Under the pieces are notes generated by a model. The model searched no databases. It saw only the letters and a program-made list of their open reading frames with translations, and was not told where the DNA came from. From Phaeospirillum sp. (lineage in GTDB: Bacteria; Pseudomonadota; Alphaproteobacteria; Rhodospirillales; Magnetospirillaceae): 64,000 bases of DNA. This document shows, piece after piece, positions 49,153 through 57,785 of the stretch. Within the stretch, counting starts at the first letter, position 1. Each line of letters starts with the position of its first letter. The stretch is from contig JAUSFB010000032.1 in assembly GCA_030651575.1 (NCBI GenBank), positions 24,001 through 88,000 on the forward strand, given 5' to 3'. Both the position numbers and the translations under genes were made by a program.

Positions 49153-49632
49153 TTATTGTGGTGACGCTGTCGCCGGATATTCCCGAACGGCTTTCACGAC
49201 GCTCGTGATGGCTTCCACAATCTTATCAATATCTTTGCTATTGTGTATTTTAGCGGGATCGATCTCAACGCCACAGGTTTTCATAGTCTTTCCAGCAATG
49301 TCCGATTTTTCACGGGTGTTATTCGGATCAGTTAGTTTCCATTCATTCATAACCTGTATTATGGAAGCAATTTCCCGTGATCTATTGCCATGAAGCACTT
49401 CCAATCGGTCCCGGAGCGTGCGTTTGCCTTCCTCCGAAAGAAATGGTGCCGCATCGTCGGCATATCCCGGAAACATTGGGACGGACACATCCGGTCTGGA
49501 AATATCCGTGCTCCTCGCTGGCATTGATGCAGTCGGCCTTGCTGCGCGATGATCGAACCATGGCGTAAACATGAAAACGAATATGGCAATCACTGCGATT
49601 ATAACGAGCGCTTTAACTTTGGTTATACTCAT
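49153..49632 (-). CDS. membrane-anchored hypothetical protein
   Basis: 159 residues from ATG 49632. One N-terminal membrane segment (VKALVIIAVIAIFVFMF), a periplasmic or cytoplasmic domain of about 120 residues with SEEGKRTLRDRLEVLHGNRS and one Cys in MKTCGVEID. No family recognised. Last of three same-strand genes (51051 down to 49153). Stops at TAA. Confidence 0.55.
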   Translation of the reverse strand: MSITKVKALVIIAVIAIFVFMFTPWFDHRAARPTASMPARSTDISRPDVSVPMFPGYADDAAPFLSEEGKRTLRDRLEVLHGNRSREIASIIQVMNEWKLTDPNNTREKSDIAGKTMKTCGVEIDPAKIHNSKDIDKIVEAITSVVKAVREYPATASPQ

Positions 49633-49692
49633 TGCAATCTGCCATTTCCGATTTTGTTGACGCAATACCAGCCCTTACCCCGTATTTTCCCG

Positions 49693-50445
49693 TCAGAACA
49701 CCCCGCGCTGTTTCGCTGTGTCAATCCAGGCGTCAACCTCCTCGGGCGTCGGTGGAGCGGGGTTGCTGCTGGCCCGCTCGATCAAGCACACCGCAAGCCG
49801 GGTAACTTCCGAATGGGTGAGTTCCTCGTTGCGAAGACGGCTTTGCAGGCACGCCATGATGATTTCGTGGCTGCGTTCGTTCGAGCGATGGCCTTCCGCC
49901 TGTTCGGCAAGATGTTCGGTTATCTTGCCTTGCGCCTTCGCGGCAAGGATGCTGCCGAGGGCATTTGAAAGGGCGTGGTCGCAGTCCTCGCCCCGCTTCA
50001 GATACGACGCGGCATGATCGAACGCGAGGCCGTGAGCGCGCTTCGTTATCTCCGTCGTCACCTCGGCATTCGCAAGCCCCACGGCGTTCGAATGGCGGAG
50101 CCGTTCGAGGCTCATGGCTCCCCGCTGTTCGATCTCCGCGACGGCCATGCCCGTGCGCGCCTGGATCAAGGCTGTTTCCCGTTCGGCCTCCCGGTCGCGT
50201 TCGTTCCGTTCCCGCTCGTATTCGAGCTTCGAGCGCGCAAGCGCCATATCGTCCGAGTGGTGTCGCTCACCCTGGTTGAGCTTCGCGCTTTCGATGTGCA
50301 TCTTGTCGGAATGCTGCTGCACATTCTGTTGCAGCTTCGCACTGGCCACGTCGGCTTTCAGGGCGAGTTCGTCGGCCCGGTGCTGCCGGTCGTGACGGCC
50401 CGCAAAGTCCCCAAGATCGGCGAGGGTGATCGGCAATCGCGCCAT
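49693..50445 (-). CDS. coiled-coil hypothetical protein
   Basis: 250 residues, soluble. Long charged helices (about 30-120: SAKLQQNVQQHSDKMHIESA, ARSKLEYERERNERDREAER) and a C-terminal helical domain (LTHSEVTRLAVCLIERASS). No known family. It ends in TGA, but only five further sense codons follow before TAA, so the true stop is ambiguous if TGA is recoded in this element. Nine bases downstream of the next gene. Confidence 0.55.
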   Translation of the reverse strand: MARLPITLADLGDFAGRHDRQHRADELALKADVASAKLQQNVQQHSDKMHIESAKLNQGERHHSDDMALARSKLEYERERNERDREAERETALIQARTGMAVAEIEQRGAMSLERLRHSNAVGLANAEVTTEITKRAHGLAFDHAASYLKRGEDCDHALSNALGSILAAKAQGKITEHLAEQAEGHRSNERSHEIIMACLQSRLRNEELTHSEVTRLAVCLIERASSNPAPPTPEEVDAWIDTAKQRGVF

Positions 50446-50454
50446 GACGTTCCC

Positions 50455-51051
50455 CTATATGCTCTTGATGAGTTCGACGCGCCGGCGTTCGCGCTCTTCC
50501 TCTTCCTGCCGGAGAAGGCGCGCGGTTTCAATGGCGGCATCCTGTTCCTTGATGGCGAGGTTCGCCAGGGCGACACTCTTTTTCAGTTCGATATCGGCCA
50601 AGGCTTGAGCTGCCCGGACTTCCTGCCCGGCAGGCGACGCCCAATATGCCTCTTCCCGTTCCGCCTTCAGGCGTTCGGACTCGGCATTCGCGGCAACAAG
50701 GGCTCGCCGTTCGCGTTCGGGACGCTCGCGCTCCGCTCGGTTCCGTACTGCCGCCTCCCGATTCCTCCGGATGGCAAAGCGGGCAAGAGCGACAAACGGG
50801 CGGATGGGGAAATACACGATTTTCCCGACGGTCGGGACGAGTTGCAGCCCGTCACCGTCGCTTCCGCGAAATGCGATCCAATTGAGGATGCGGAGAACGA
50901 AGTACAGAACATATCCACCCGCCACGAACATCAACGTGAACGTGATGAACATTCCGACTCTCCGGCCCTCGAACTCCGCGTCCTGGGAGGCAAAGGCAGC
51001 ACCGATTGCCGCCAGCAACAGAATGACCCTGAATACTTTCTTGTCGCCCAT
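50455..51051 (-). CDS. membrane protein with charged coiled-coil tail
   Basis: 198 residues from ATG 51051. Two N-terminal membrane segments (FRVILLLAAIGAAFAS and ITFTLMFVAGGYVLYFVLRI), then a long Glu/Arg-rich coiled coil to the C-terminus. With the two downstream genes it forms an apparent operon of membrane plus coiled-coil proteins. No family recognised. Stops at TAG. Confidence 0.6.
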   Translation of the reverse strand: MGDKKVFRVILLLAAIGAAFASQDAEFEGRRVGMFITFTLMFVAGGYVLYFVLRILNWIAFRGSDGDGLQLVPTVGKIVYFPIRPFVALARFAIRRNREAAVRNRAERERPERERRALVAANAESERLKAEREEAYWASPAGQEVRAAQALADIELKKSVALANLAIKEQDAAIETARLLRQEEEERERRRVELIKSI

Positions 51052-51285
51052 TCGAACCGTCCGGAGCCAGCATCTTCGTGGAACGCATGCGGAAGCGCCG
51101 CGCCCATTTTTCCAATCGCTGAACGATATGACGGGAGGCCGCTTGGCGCAATGCAAGGCACGCCTGCCGACAAATTTTCCCGGACGATATAAATGCGATA
51201 ATTTGCGAAAATAACTTATTAGGTATATACTAAGCAAGTAATTCACATTTTACCGATGTGACCACTATTTTATTCGATTCATTCA

Positions 51286-51921
51286 ATGTTTATGTGAGAT
51301 GCAATACAGGAGGCCGGCGATTCCGTTTCGGCTCGAACAAATTCGGCAAAGCCATATGTGCCAGAGTCGGGCGAATCTGTTACCGCCAGAAAAGTTGCTG
51401 AATTCGAGGAAAGATGGCGCGGAATGTGCGGAATGCTTTCATCGATAACCGACAAGGGAGTTGAAGCATACAAATCCGCTTCAATGTCCCAGGTCAATGC
51501 CGCTCATGAAGTCGATCATTTCATACAGCAAGCTGGCGCAAAGCTCCTTATTTCGGTCGTCGAGCAAACGCATGAAATCGATATAATCAAGACGCTGTGC
51601 AATTCAACGACGGCTCCCGAAAATGTGGTCTTGGCGGCTGGCAGGGCCTTTAAGGCGTTGGAAAGAAAAAGGATAGAAGCGCTCGCCTCCGAGGTTGATG
51701 CGGAGTTGAGAACAGATCCTTTCCGCTGAATAGAGGCCTTTGTAGGGAGAGCGTATGACCGGACTCTTACCGGCCTCGCGGGCGGAATAAACGGTTCTGC
51801 AGTTCGTCTGATGCTTATGAAATACACGAATGACCGAAATTCATCGAATGACTTGAGATCGGCTGCGGAAAAATCCTATTCGTGGGTGATGGAGGATGAT
51901 TGCCGTAGGAGTTGAATTTAA
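51286..51921 (+). CDS. unknown protein, frame continuous only if TGA is sense
   Basis: From ATG 51286 the frame runs 211 codons to TAA with TGA at 51295, 51727 and 51913. The central part (51358-51729) is a 123-residue standard frame from GTG with no ribosome-binding site. Beyond the second TGA there are 61 further codons of ordinary composition (IEAFVGRAYDRTLTGLAGG, KYTNDRNSSNDLRSAAEKS). Trp is written TGG twice, so TGA is not needed for Trp. No family recognised; predicted mainly helical. The last TGA could be the true stop. Confidence 0.5.
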
Positions 51922-52240
51922 TAATGTTCCATTACAAAAAATTTGCACATTGACAATATGAGCGTCTTCTGTTTAAAGACGGCATGGTTGCCTGACGTAT
52001 AAGAAACCCCTCGACGGTAATAGAGGGGTTTTTCTTTGAGCGCCAACAGCAGGGGTGTCATAAGCGTACTGCGGATTAAGAAATAAAACGCAGGTACGCC
52101 CGCTGACGTATAAGCGGGCGCATGCCCGCGTCGGAGTTATATTCACAAGTGAAACAAAACAACATCGATTTTGCCAAAACGCCATTTCCGCATATGATGT
52201 ACAAAGTCCAAAGCGACCTTTGTCTTTTTACAACCTCCTC
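51922..52240. other. intergenic region before the serine recombinase
   Basis: About 320 bases. Holds a terminator (52004-52035), a 12-base direct repeat CTGACGTATAAG at 51992 and 52102, and a hairpin CGCCCGC / GCGGGCG at 52097-52120. No gene seen. Confidence 0.5.
52004..52035. terminator. intrinsic terminator
   Basis: Stem AAACCCCTC / GAGGGGTTT (52004-52012, 52023-52031) followed by TTTCTTT on the + strand. Confidence 0.8.
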
Positions 52241-52909
52241 ATGAATCTGCACCAACAAAGGCTTTTCGTGGCCTATTACAGGGTTTCGACGGATCGCCAA
52301 GGGCGCTCCGGCCTCTGACTGGACGCCCAGCGAGAAGCCGTCTCCAGATACGTCGAAAGGATCGGCGGGACGCTCGCGGGGGAGTTCACGGAGGTGGAGA
52401 GCGGCAAACGCGCGGATCGGCCGGAGCTTGCCCGTGCGCTCGATCTCTGCCGCCGGAAAAAGGCCGTCCTGCTGATCGCCAAGCTCGACCGGCTTTCCCG
52501 ATCCGTGGCCTTCATATCGAACCTCATGGAAAGCCGGGTAGACTTCCTGGCCGTCGATATGCCGGAGGCATCCCGCCTCACGATCCATATCCTTGCCGCC
52601 GTCGCCGAGCATGAGCGCGCGATGATTTCCGAGCGCACCAGGGCGGCAATGGCGCAAGCCAAGCTCCGGGGCGTGAAGCTGTGAAATCCCCGCCTCGACA
52701 GTGGGGAGGCGGCACAGGCCAACGTCCGGGCGGCGGATGCGTTTGCCTGCAAGGTCTACCCGATCATAGAGGACATGATTGCGGGAGGGCTTTCCCTTCG
52801 GGCTATGGCGCGAGAGCTCAACGAGCGGGGAATACGGACGCGAACCGGAAAACATTGGGCGGCGAGCACCGTGCGGAATATTATTCTATCCGGTCTACGA
52901 TACCGTTAA
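52241..52909 (+). CDS. serine recombinase (resolvase/invertase) with two in-frame TGA codons
   Basis: With TGA as sense, 222 residues from ATG 52241 to TAA. Catalytic Ser in AYYRVSTDRQGRSGL, then TGA (52316), LDAQREAVSRYVERIGG; Arg motif LIAKLDRLSRS; EHERAMISERTRAAMAQAK; LRGVKL, TGA (52682), NPRLDSGEAAQANVRA; and a C-terminal HTH SLRAMARELNERGIRTR. Family consensus at the two sites is S-G-L-G-L-x-A-Q and G-V-K-L-G-N-P, so both TGAs replace glycine. All other conserved residues are intact. Under the standard code only a central 97-residue piece is read. Confidence 0.8.
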
Positions 52910-52991
52910 TGTGTTTTGGCGAAATTTGCGCAATATCAAATTAAATGATACTATTGTTATAGTCATAAATTACACTATAACTGTTTAACGT

Positions 52992-53897
52992 ATGGATGGC
53001 GAACGAGGCATTGGCGCGGCGCCGGAATTGCATTCAAAAGATTCTGGCAGATACAGACAAATGGTTGATGACTTTGTCGTCAAGTTTTCAGATTTGGACG
53101 AACAGTTTATGTACAGCGACCCATCCAAGTGAATGGATTTGGGTCTCCTGATCCAATCCATGAGAGATGAGGTTTCCGGGCTTAATCAGAAAGAAAAACT
53201 TTCCTTCTTTGACGTTGCAAAGGACGAGCCATTTTCCGCATGAAGAAATATCGTTATCTGAACTATCGCAGAATCAGAAAGCAATCCATATTTCAAAAAA
53301 TATATGGTCGAGTCGCTGGATCAAGAAACGGTGCGACTTTATGCCAATTCGCTCTATAGCGGCATCAATGACGAAGCATGGCTTAAACAGCAAATAACAA
53401 GGCATTCCCACCCATTAGGGGAGATGGATGATCCGGAGCGTTTTGACAAGATTCCTTTCTGGGAGGAGGGGATTGATCCTAAAACGGGGGAATTCACAAA
53501 CGATCAGTGGATAACTGGAATGGGGGTGAGTGGAAATTGGCAGGTAAGGATATTGGATAATATAAACGATCCTCAGTATATTGCCGATACCGTACTTGAT
53601 GAAACAGCAGATGAAATGGTGCGCTTGCTAGGTCTAAAGAAGCTTGCCTCATATAGAGGGCTTTCCGGCTCCGAAGAATTAGCCGAGTCTGGCCTGAATG
53701 GGGATGAGTTGTCAGCCAAGGCAGAAGCTTTCCTATCGGGCTTGGCGCAGGGCGACATTGGTATGATTTATCCGGTGCGCGTTGAGGATCAGCCCACACG
53801 TTGGAGCGACGGCATGCCACAGCCTTGAGAAAGCGAAAGCTACAACAGCGATGTGATTCGGAAATACGCAAGATTTTTAGCAAGTCGCAACACCTAA
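52992..53897 (+). CDS. unknown protein with four in-frame TGA codons
   Basis: 301 codons from ATG 52992 to TAA, with TGA at 53130, 53241, 53259 and 53826 and no TAA or TAG. Sequence includes RYRQMVDDFVVKFSDLDEQF, MDLGLLIQSMRDEVSGLNQK, YMVESLDQETVRLYANSLYS and QWITGMGVSGNWQVRILDNI. Five Trp residues are TGG. The standard-code fragment 53304-53828 is 174 residues. More AT-rich than its neighbours. No family recognised. It converges with a small zinc-finger gene. Confidence 0.55.
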
Positions 53898-53943
53898 GTG
53901 TTGCGTTGGCGCTTCGAAGTCGGCGCAGTTTTTGGGCCTATGG

Positions 53944-54162
53944 TTAATAATCCCCACGCCCTTCATAGTCGCGTGACGGATGGGACGATGCCTTTTCCAT
54001 GCAGATTGATGAGCAATAGACCCGATCATATTTGTCGTGATGGTGGACGCTATTGCGCCCACCGATAAATTTCGCGCACCAATGACAGCAATATAAAGCT
54101 CTGGGATCGTCATTCAGACGGCTTACCGTATCGCCAATGTCACCGGCCGAATCTTCCATCAT
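53944..54162 (-). CDS. small zinc-finger-like protein
   Basis: 72 residues with ALYCCHWCAKFIGG and VYCSSICMEKA, two Cys pairs that could bind zinc. Function unknown. Its ATG shares a base with the stop of the upstream MORN gene (TAATG), indicating translational coupling. Stops at TAA. Confidence 0.55.
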   Translation of the reverse strand: MMEDSAGDIGDTVSRLNDDPRALYCCHWCAKFIGGRNSVHHHDKYDRVYCSSICMEKASSHPSRDYEGRGDY

Positions 54163-55709
54163 TATCCGCCTTTACATGCCTTGCGGAACATTTGTTCACG
54201 CGTAAGGGTATAATCGGCACCCGCTGTCGATGCGGAAAACCCGCCTGATCCCCATGAATAGACATTACTGCCACCCTTCTGCGTTACCCACGCATAGCCG
54301 CCGTCTTTACATGAAGCCTGCCACGTCGTTTCGCCGTTAGCGGATTTTGGCGTTCCGGCAAGCAGCTCGAAATCACCGGAGCGGCTTGCCGCTATTTCCG
54401 CAGTTGACGTTCTGGCAGAACGGCATGTGTCAGCCTTGTCGTGGAATGTTATGCACTGAAGGCCCCCGCCCGCATAAAACGTCCCTTCCACCCAACCCTT
54501 TCTGCCATGGTTGAAGGTGTAGTAGGCGCGGACTACTGCCATGGAATTATCAGCGTGGCGCGATTTGACCTTTGCGAAAGTCAAGCTGCCGCTGTCATAA
54601 GTGTTAAATGCCCAATTCGTCGCGTCATCGGCCACCGCCTTGGAGAGAATGGTTTCGGCCTGCTCACGCTCTTTGGCGGTGCTTTGGTGCCGTGCCGTCT
54701 CGCCGAGCGGCACGCCTGAGTCCCATAACCCTTCGTACCGGTCTCCGTCGAGAAATTCCCCCGTACCAGATCCGTGGGGTTTGCTGTTGGCGAATTCCCC
54801 AATATATTTTCTCAACCCAAGGGAGTTGCTGTTTGCCCAGACGAAAGTGCCCGTACCGTTTCCCGGCCCATTATTAAATGTGCCTTCGTACCGGTCGCCA
54901 TTGGCCCAGGTGTAAGTGCCTTTGCCGTTCATTTTTCCAATCTTGAATGTGCCTTCGTACCGGTCGCCATTGGCGGGAGCAAAGACGCCATCGCCATGCG
55001 GACGCCCGCCTTGGAACGATCCTTCATATCGTTCCATGACTTGCTTTCCTGCGTTGTATCGCGTCAGCACGCCGGAGCCCTCAACGAAGCCCTCACGGCA
55101 CCCCCCATTCCAGGCAATGCTTTCGTCTGCCTGTGAATTTGGAAGCACGACGGCACACCCTGTACTTGGATCTGCGATAGCTGCCATGTACAGTTTTTCT
55201 CGTGAAAACTCCCCCTGCTCAATATAGTTGTTACCGACCCAACGTCCTTTGTTTGAGTTTTTAGACGAATTGTATTTGTTTCTTGGTGTTGTCAACGTGC
55301 CCAAGCCACCACTTTTCTCATCGTTAACAAACGTTCCCACATAGACCACACCGTTAAGGGAAAGAGTGCCGTTTCCCTCTCTTTTATCGTTTCTCCATTC
55401 TCCTACGTATTTCTCATCGTCTGCCCAAATGTAGGTTCCGATCCCGTGCTTTTTGCCATCAACGAAATCCCCCCTATACTCGTAGCGCCCCCTCGCGAAA
55501 CCTTGCCCGTTCGCTAATCCTTTGGCGCATCCGCCGGAATATTCGATCGATATGCCTGGATCGATGACCTTGCATTTTGGGGAACCGCTGGCGGCCTGGT
55601 TAACCGTGGCTTTCATTTCATTCATGGTCTGGCAGCCCGAAAGCAACAGCGATCCGGATGCGGCCAAAAGAACCGAAAGCACCGATTTAAGCGAATGAGC
55701 GTCCCTCAT
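54162..55709 (-). CDS. MORN-repeat lipoprotein
   Basis: 515 residues from ATG 55709. Lipoprotein signal with lipobox SLLLSGC (Cys about residue 26). About eight MORN units, for example YVGEWRNDKREGNGTL, RYEGSFQGGRPHGDG and RYEGTFKIGKMNGKGTYTWA. The C-terminal ~160 residues form a separate Cys-containing domain (GWVEGTFYAGGGLQCITFH). MORN repeats bind lipids or act as scaffolds; the role here is unknown. A preceding GGGGGA serves as ribosome-binding site. Confidence 0.8.
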   Translation of the reverse strand: MRDAHSLKSVLSVLLAASGSLLLSGCQTMNEMKATVNQAASGSPKCKVIDPGISIEYSGGCAKGLANGQGFARGRYEYRGDFVDGKKHGIGTYIWADDEKYVGEWRNDKREGNGTLSLNGVVYVGTFVNDEKSGGLGTLTTPRNKYNSSKNSNKGRWVGNNYIEQGEFSREKLYMAAIADPSTGCAVVLPNSQADESIAWNGGCREGFVEGSGVLTRYNAGKQVMERYEGSFQGGRPHGDGVFAPANGDRYEGTFKIGKMNGKGTYTWANGDRYEGTFNNGPGNGTGTFVWANSNSLGLRKYIGEFANSKPHGSGTGEFLDGDRYEGLWDSGVPLGETARHQSTAKEREQAETILSKAVADDATNWAFNTYDSGSLTFAKVKSRHADNSMAVVRAYYTFNHGRKGWVEGTFYAGGGLQCITFHDKADTCRSARTSTAEIAASRSGDFELLAGTPKSANGETTWQASCKDGGYAWVTQKGGSNVYSWGSGGFSASTAGADYTLTREQMFRKACKGG

Positions 55710-55974
55710 GGTCTTCGATCCCCCTGAAATGATACTGCGTACCTCGCGCCGCATTCCGAGCCCGTGCGGTACGGGAAGCCCCCGAAATCGTTTTCTTCAA
55801 TCTTTCGTCATGCCTGCAACCTGATCCAGGTGCCTGCCGGAATCGGCACCGAAGCCCCTATATATCCGTTTTTGCCATTTCCATGGACGGCAATTCCCCT
55901 CCCGGTCACGCAATTTTCTTGCTTATCGACCCAACGGCTACCCGCCTTGGCTTCACACCCGATTCCAACCCTGA

Positions 55975-57615
55975 CTAGAACAACGTAATCGCATTCGACG
56001 TTACCGTTCGCGCGTTGTTGCTCGCATCCCTCACGACAAGCGTAACTTGTGCGTGGTCATCAACTGGATAGGTTCCGCTGAATGTCAGCGTCGTTGTCCC
56101 GATGCCCCCGCTAACGGTAATGCTGCCGCCACCCCCGACAAATCCAAGGCCAGATACGGACGCCACGGGTTCATTGAACGTCATGGTTCGCCCGGCAAAG
56201 CCGCCCCCGGAACTACCAGCAGGGAAGAATTCGGAAACTTTCGACGGTGCCGTTGTATCCGCACCAGCCTTGTTGCGTTGGATCTCCGCGTTCTTGTCGC
56301 TCGTCGCCTGTCGGCTGAAATCCTGCGTCCGCTTTATTGCCGCCTGCACCTGCTGCGGCTGCAAGCCCGCCGAAGCCGCCGAAAGCTGCATGGTCGGGCC
56401 TGTCCCCCGATCATTCGAAGTCGGGCGGCTTACCTCGGCACCTGTCGGCGGCATGAAGCCCATGCGCGCCAAGCCGTTTTCGGCATGGGCTATGCGGTCG
56501 GGCACGCCCGCCCCGGCATCCGAGGAGGTGAAGGACAACGGCGCGTGTCCGTCGCTTACGGCAAGGGTGCTGGCGTGCTGGCGGTCGCGGTCGGAAAACA
56601 GGTCTGAAACCTTCCACGAGGCAAGAATTTGCTGTTCGTGGTTACTGGTCTGGCGGTAGCTGATCGACACCGGCCCCAACTCTGCGGCGGCGGTCGCGCC
56701 GACCACGCCGCGCGTGTCGCCGTCCGCTCCGAACCCCACCAGCCAGTGAACGGGATTTTTGAAATAGTCGGCACCGAGGAAGGCAACGCCCATGCCGCTA
56801 TTGCCCACCACCACGTTTTGGGTGCTGTCATCGACATGGTTGTAATGGCCGTAGTTCGCACCCACGCCGGCAGAAACCGGCAAATACTGGCCGAACGGCG
56901 CGAGCGTGACGGCGCGCAAGGAAAGGTCAACCGCATGGGTGCGCGGCGCTCCCTCGTCGCCCTGCCGCACCATCGGGGCATAGGTATAGGCGAGCGTCCC
57001 CGACAGGGCGGAGGTGTTGTCTAGGATGGCCTGCAAGCCTTTCCGCAGCGAGGCGGGGACGCCCGGCTTCACCCATTGCCGGCTGTCGCTCCGCTTGAAC
57101 CAATTCAGATAGCTGGTGTAGCCCCAAACGTCCGCCCCGCCGGTCGAGAAAGATTGGTTCTCGCGGCTGACGTATTCGCCCACGGTGAAAGATGAAAGCG
57201 GGTCAATGCCGGGGGCGATAAACTGGTATTGCCCATAAAACTCGCTGGCGTGCTCATTGGTGAGAAAGCCCCCGCCGATGGCGCGGCGGCGGGCCTCGTC
57301 CAACGTCGCGCCGAAGGTCATGCCGCCGCGCGCGTTGTATCGGTTGTCCCACTTGCCATGAACGGCAATATCGGTGCTGTCATAGCCAAGGCTGACGTCC
57401 TGGCCACGATCCGCGCCCGTATCGGCATTCTGCCCGAGGTATCCCCAATCGAAGCCGCCCGCGCCCGGTTGACGATATGCCGCCGCGTCGGAGGTGTCGC
57501 CAGCGCCCGGCAATACGCTCAAAACAGGGCTTGCCGCAAACCCGGCCCCGGCATTGGCCAACATGGCGAACCCCAACACACCCGCCGGCAATGCACCACG
57601 CCAAGACCGTTTCAT
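55975..57615 (-). CDS. exported, probably outer-membrane, beta-rich protein
   Basis: 546 residues. Signal peptide through about residue 28 (VLGFAMLANAGAGFAA). The body alternates Gly and aromatic residues in a beta-barrel-like pattern (YTSYLNWFKRSDSRQW, GVGANYGHYNHVDD, WLVGFGADGDTRGVVG). A helical linker about 410-450 and a C-terminal Ig-like segment (ITVSGGIGTTTLTFSGTYP) follow. It recalls invasin-type barrels, but this is not certain. Divergent from the XRE regulator. Stops at TAG. Confidence 0.6.
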   Translation of the reverse strand: MKRSWRGALPAGVLGFAMLANAGAGFAASPVLSVLPGAGDTSDAAAYRQPGAGGFDWGYLGQNADTGADRGQDVSLGYDSTDIAVHGKWDNRYNARGGMTFGATLDEARRRAIGGGFLTNEHASEFYGQYQFIAPGIDPLSSFTVGEYVSRENQSFSTGGADVWGYTSYLNWFKRSDSRQWVKPGVPASLRKGLQAILDNTSALSGTLAYTYAPMVRQGDEGAPRTHAVDLSLRAVTLAPFGQYLPVSAGVGANYGHYNHVDDSTQNVVVGNSGMGVAFLGADYFKNPVHWLVGFGADGDTRGVVGATAAAELGPVSISYRQTSNHEQQILASWKVSDLFSDRDRQHASTLAVSDGHAPLSFTSSDAGAGVPDRIAHAENGLARMGFMPPTGAEVSRPTSNDRGTGPTMQLSAASAGLQPQQVQAAIKRTQDFSRQATSDKNAEIQRNKAGADTTAPSKVSEFFPAGSSGGGFAGRTMTFNEPVASVSGLGFVGGGGSITVSGGIGTTTLTFSGTYPVDDHAQVTLVVRDASNNARTVTSNAITLF

Positions 57616-57720
57616 GCCGCTTCCCCCTCAAGCGAGAGCCATGGCGCCACGGTTAATATCGTCAGCACCCGAACCACTGGCGGTTAGGTATCACGCACCC
57701 TCAAGGCGATCAATGACAAA

Positions 57721-57751
57721 TCGTTATTGAGTCAACGACGATAAGTCGTTG
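57721..57751. promoter_or_regulatory. operator-like dyads before the XRE regulator
   Basis: CAACGAC GATAA GTCGTTG (57733-57751) is a perfect 7-bp dyad; it overlaps TCGTT..AACGA (57721-57738). Lies between the divergent XRE and outer-membrane protein genes, so XRE autoregulation and control of the exported protein are likely. Confidence 0.65.
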
Positions 57752-57785
57752 GCACGGCGGTTGCGCTTTGCGGGATAACTCCCAA

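Noticed and set aside
45170-53897. UGA as selenocysteine or tryptophan in the TGA-containing genes
   Set aside because: Trp is already TGG in these genes, and the informative family columns prefer Gly. No selenocysteine insertion hairpin was evident after the TGAs, and twelve sites in unrelated proteins would be unusual.
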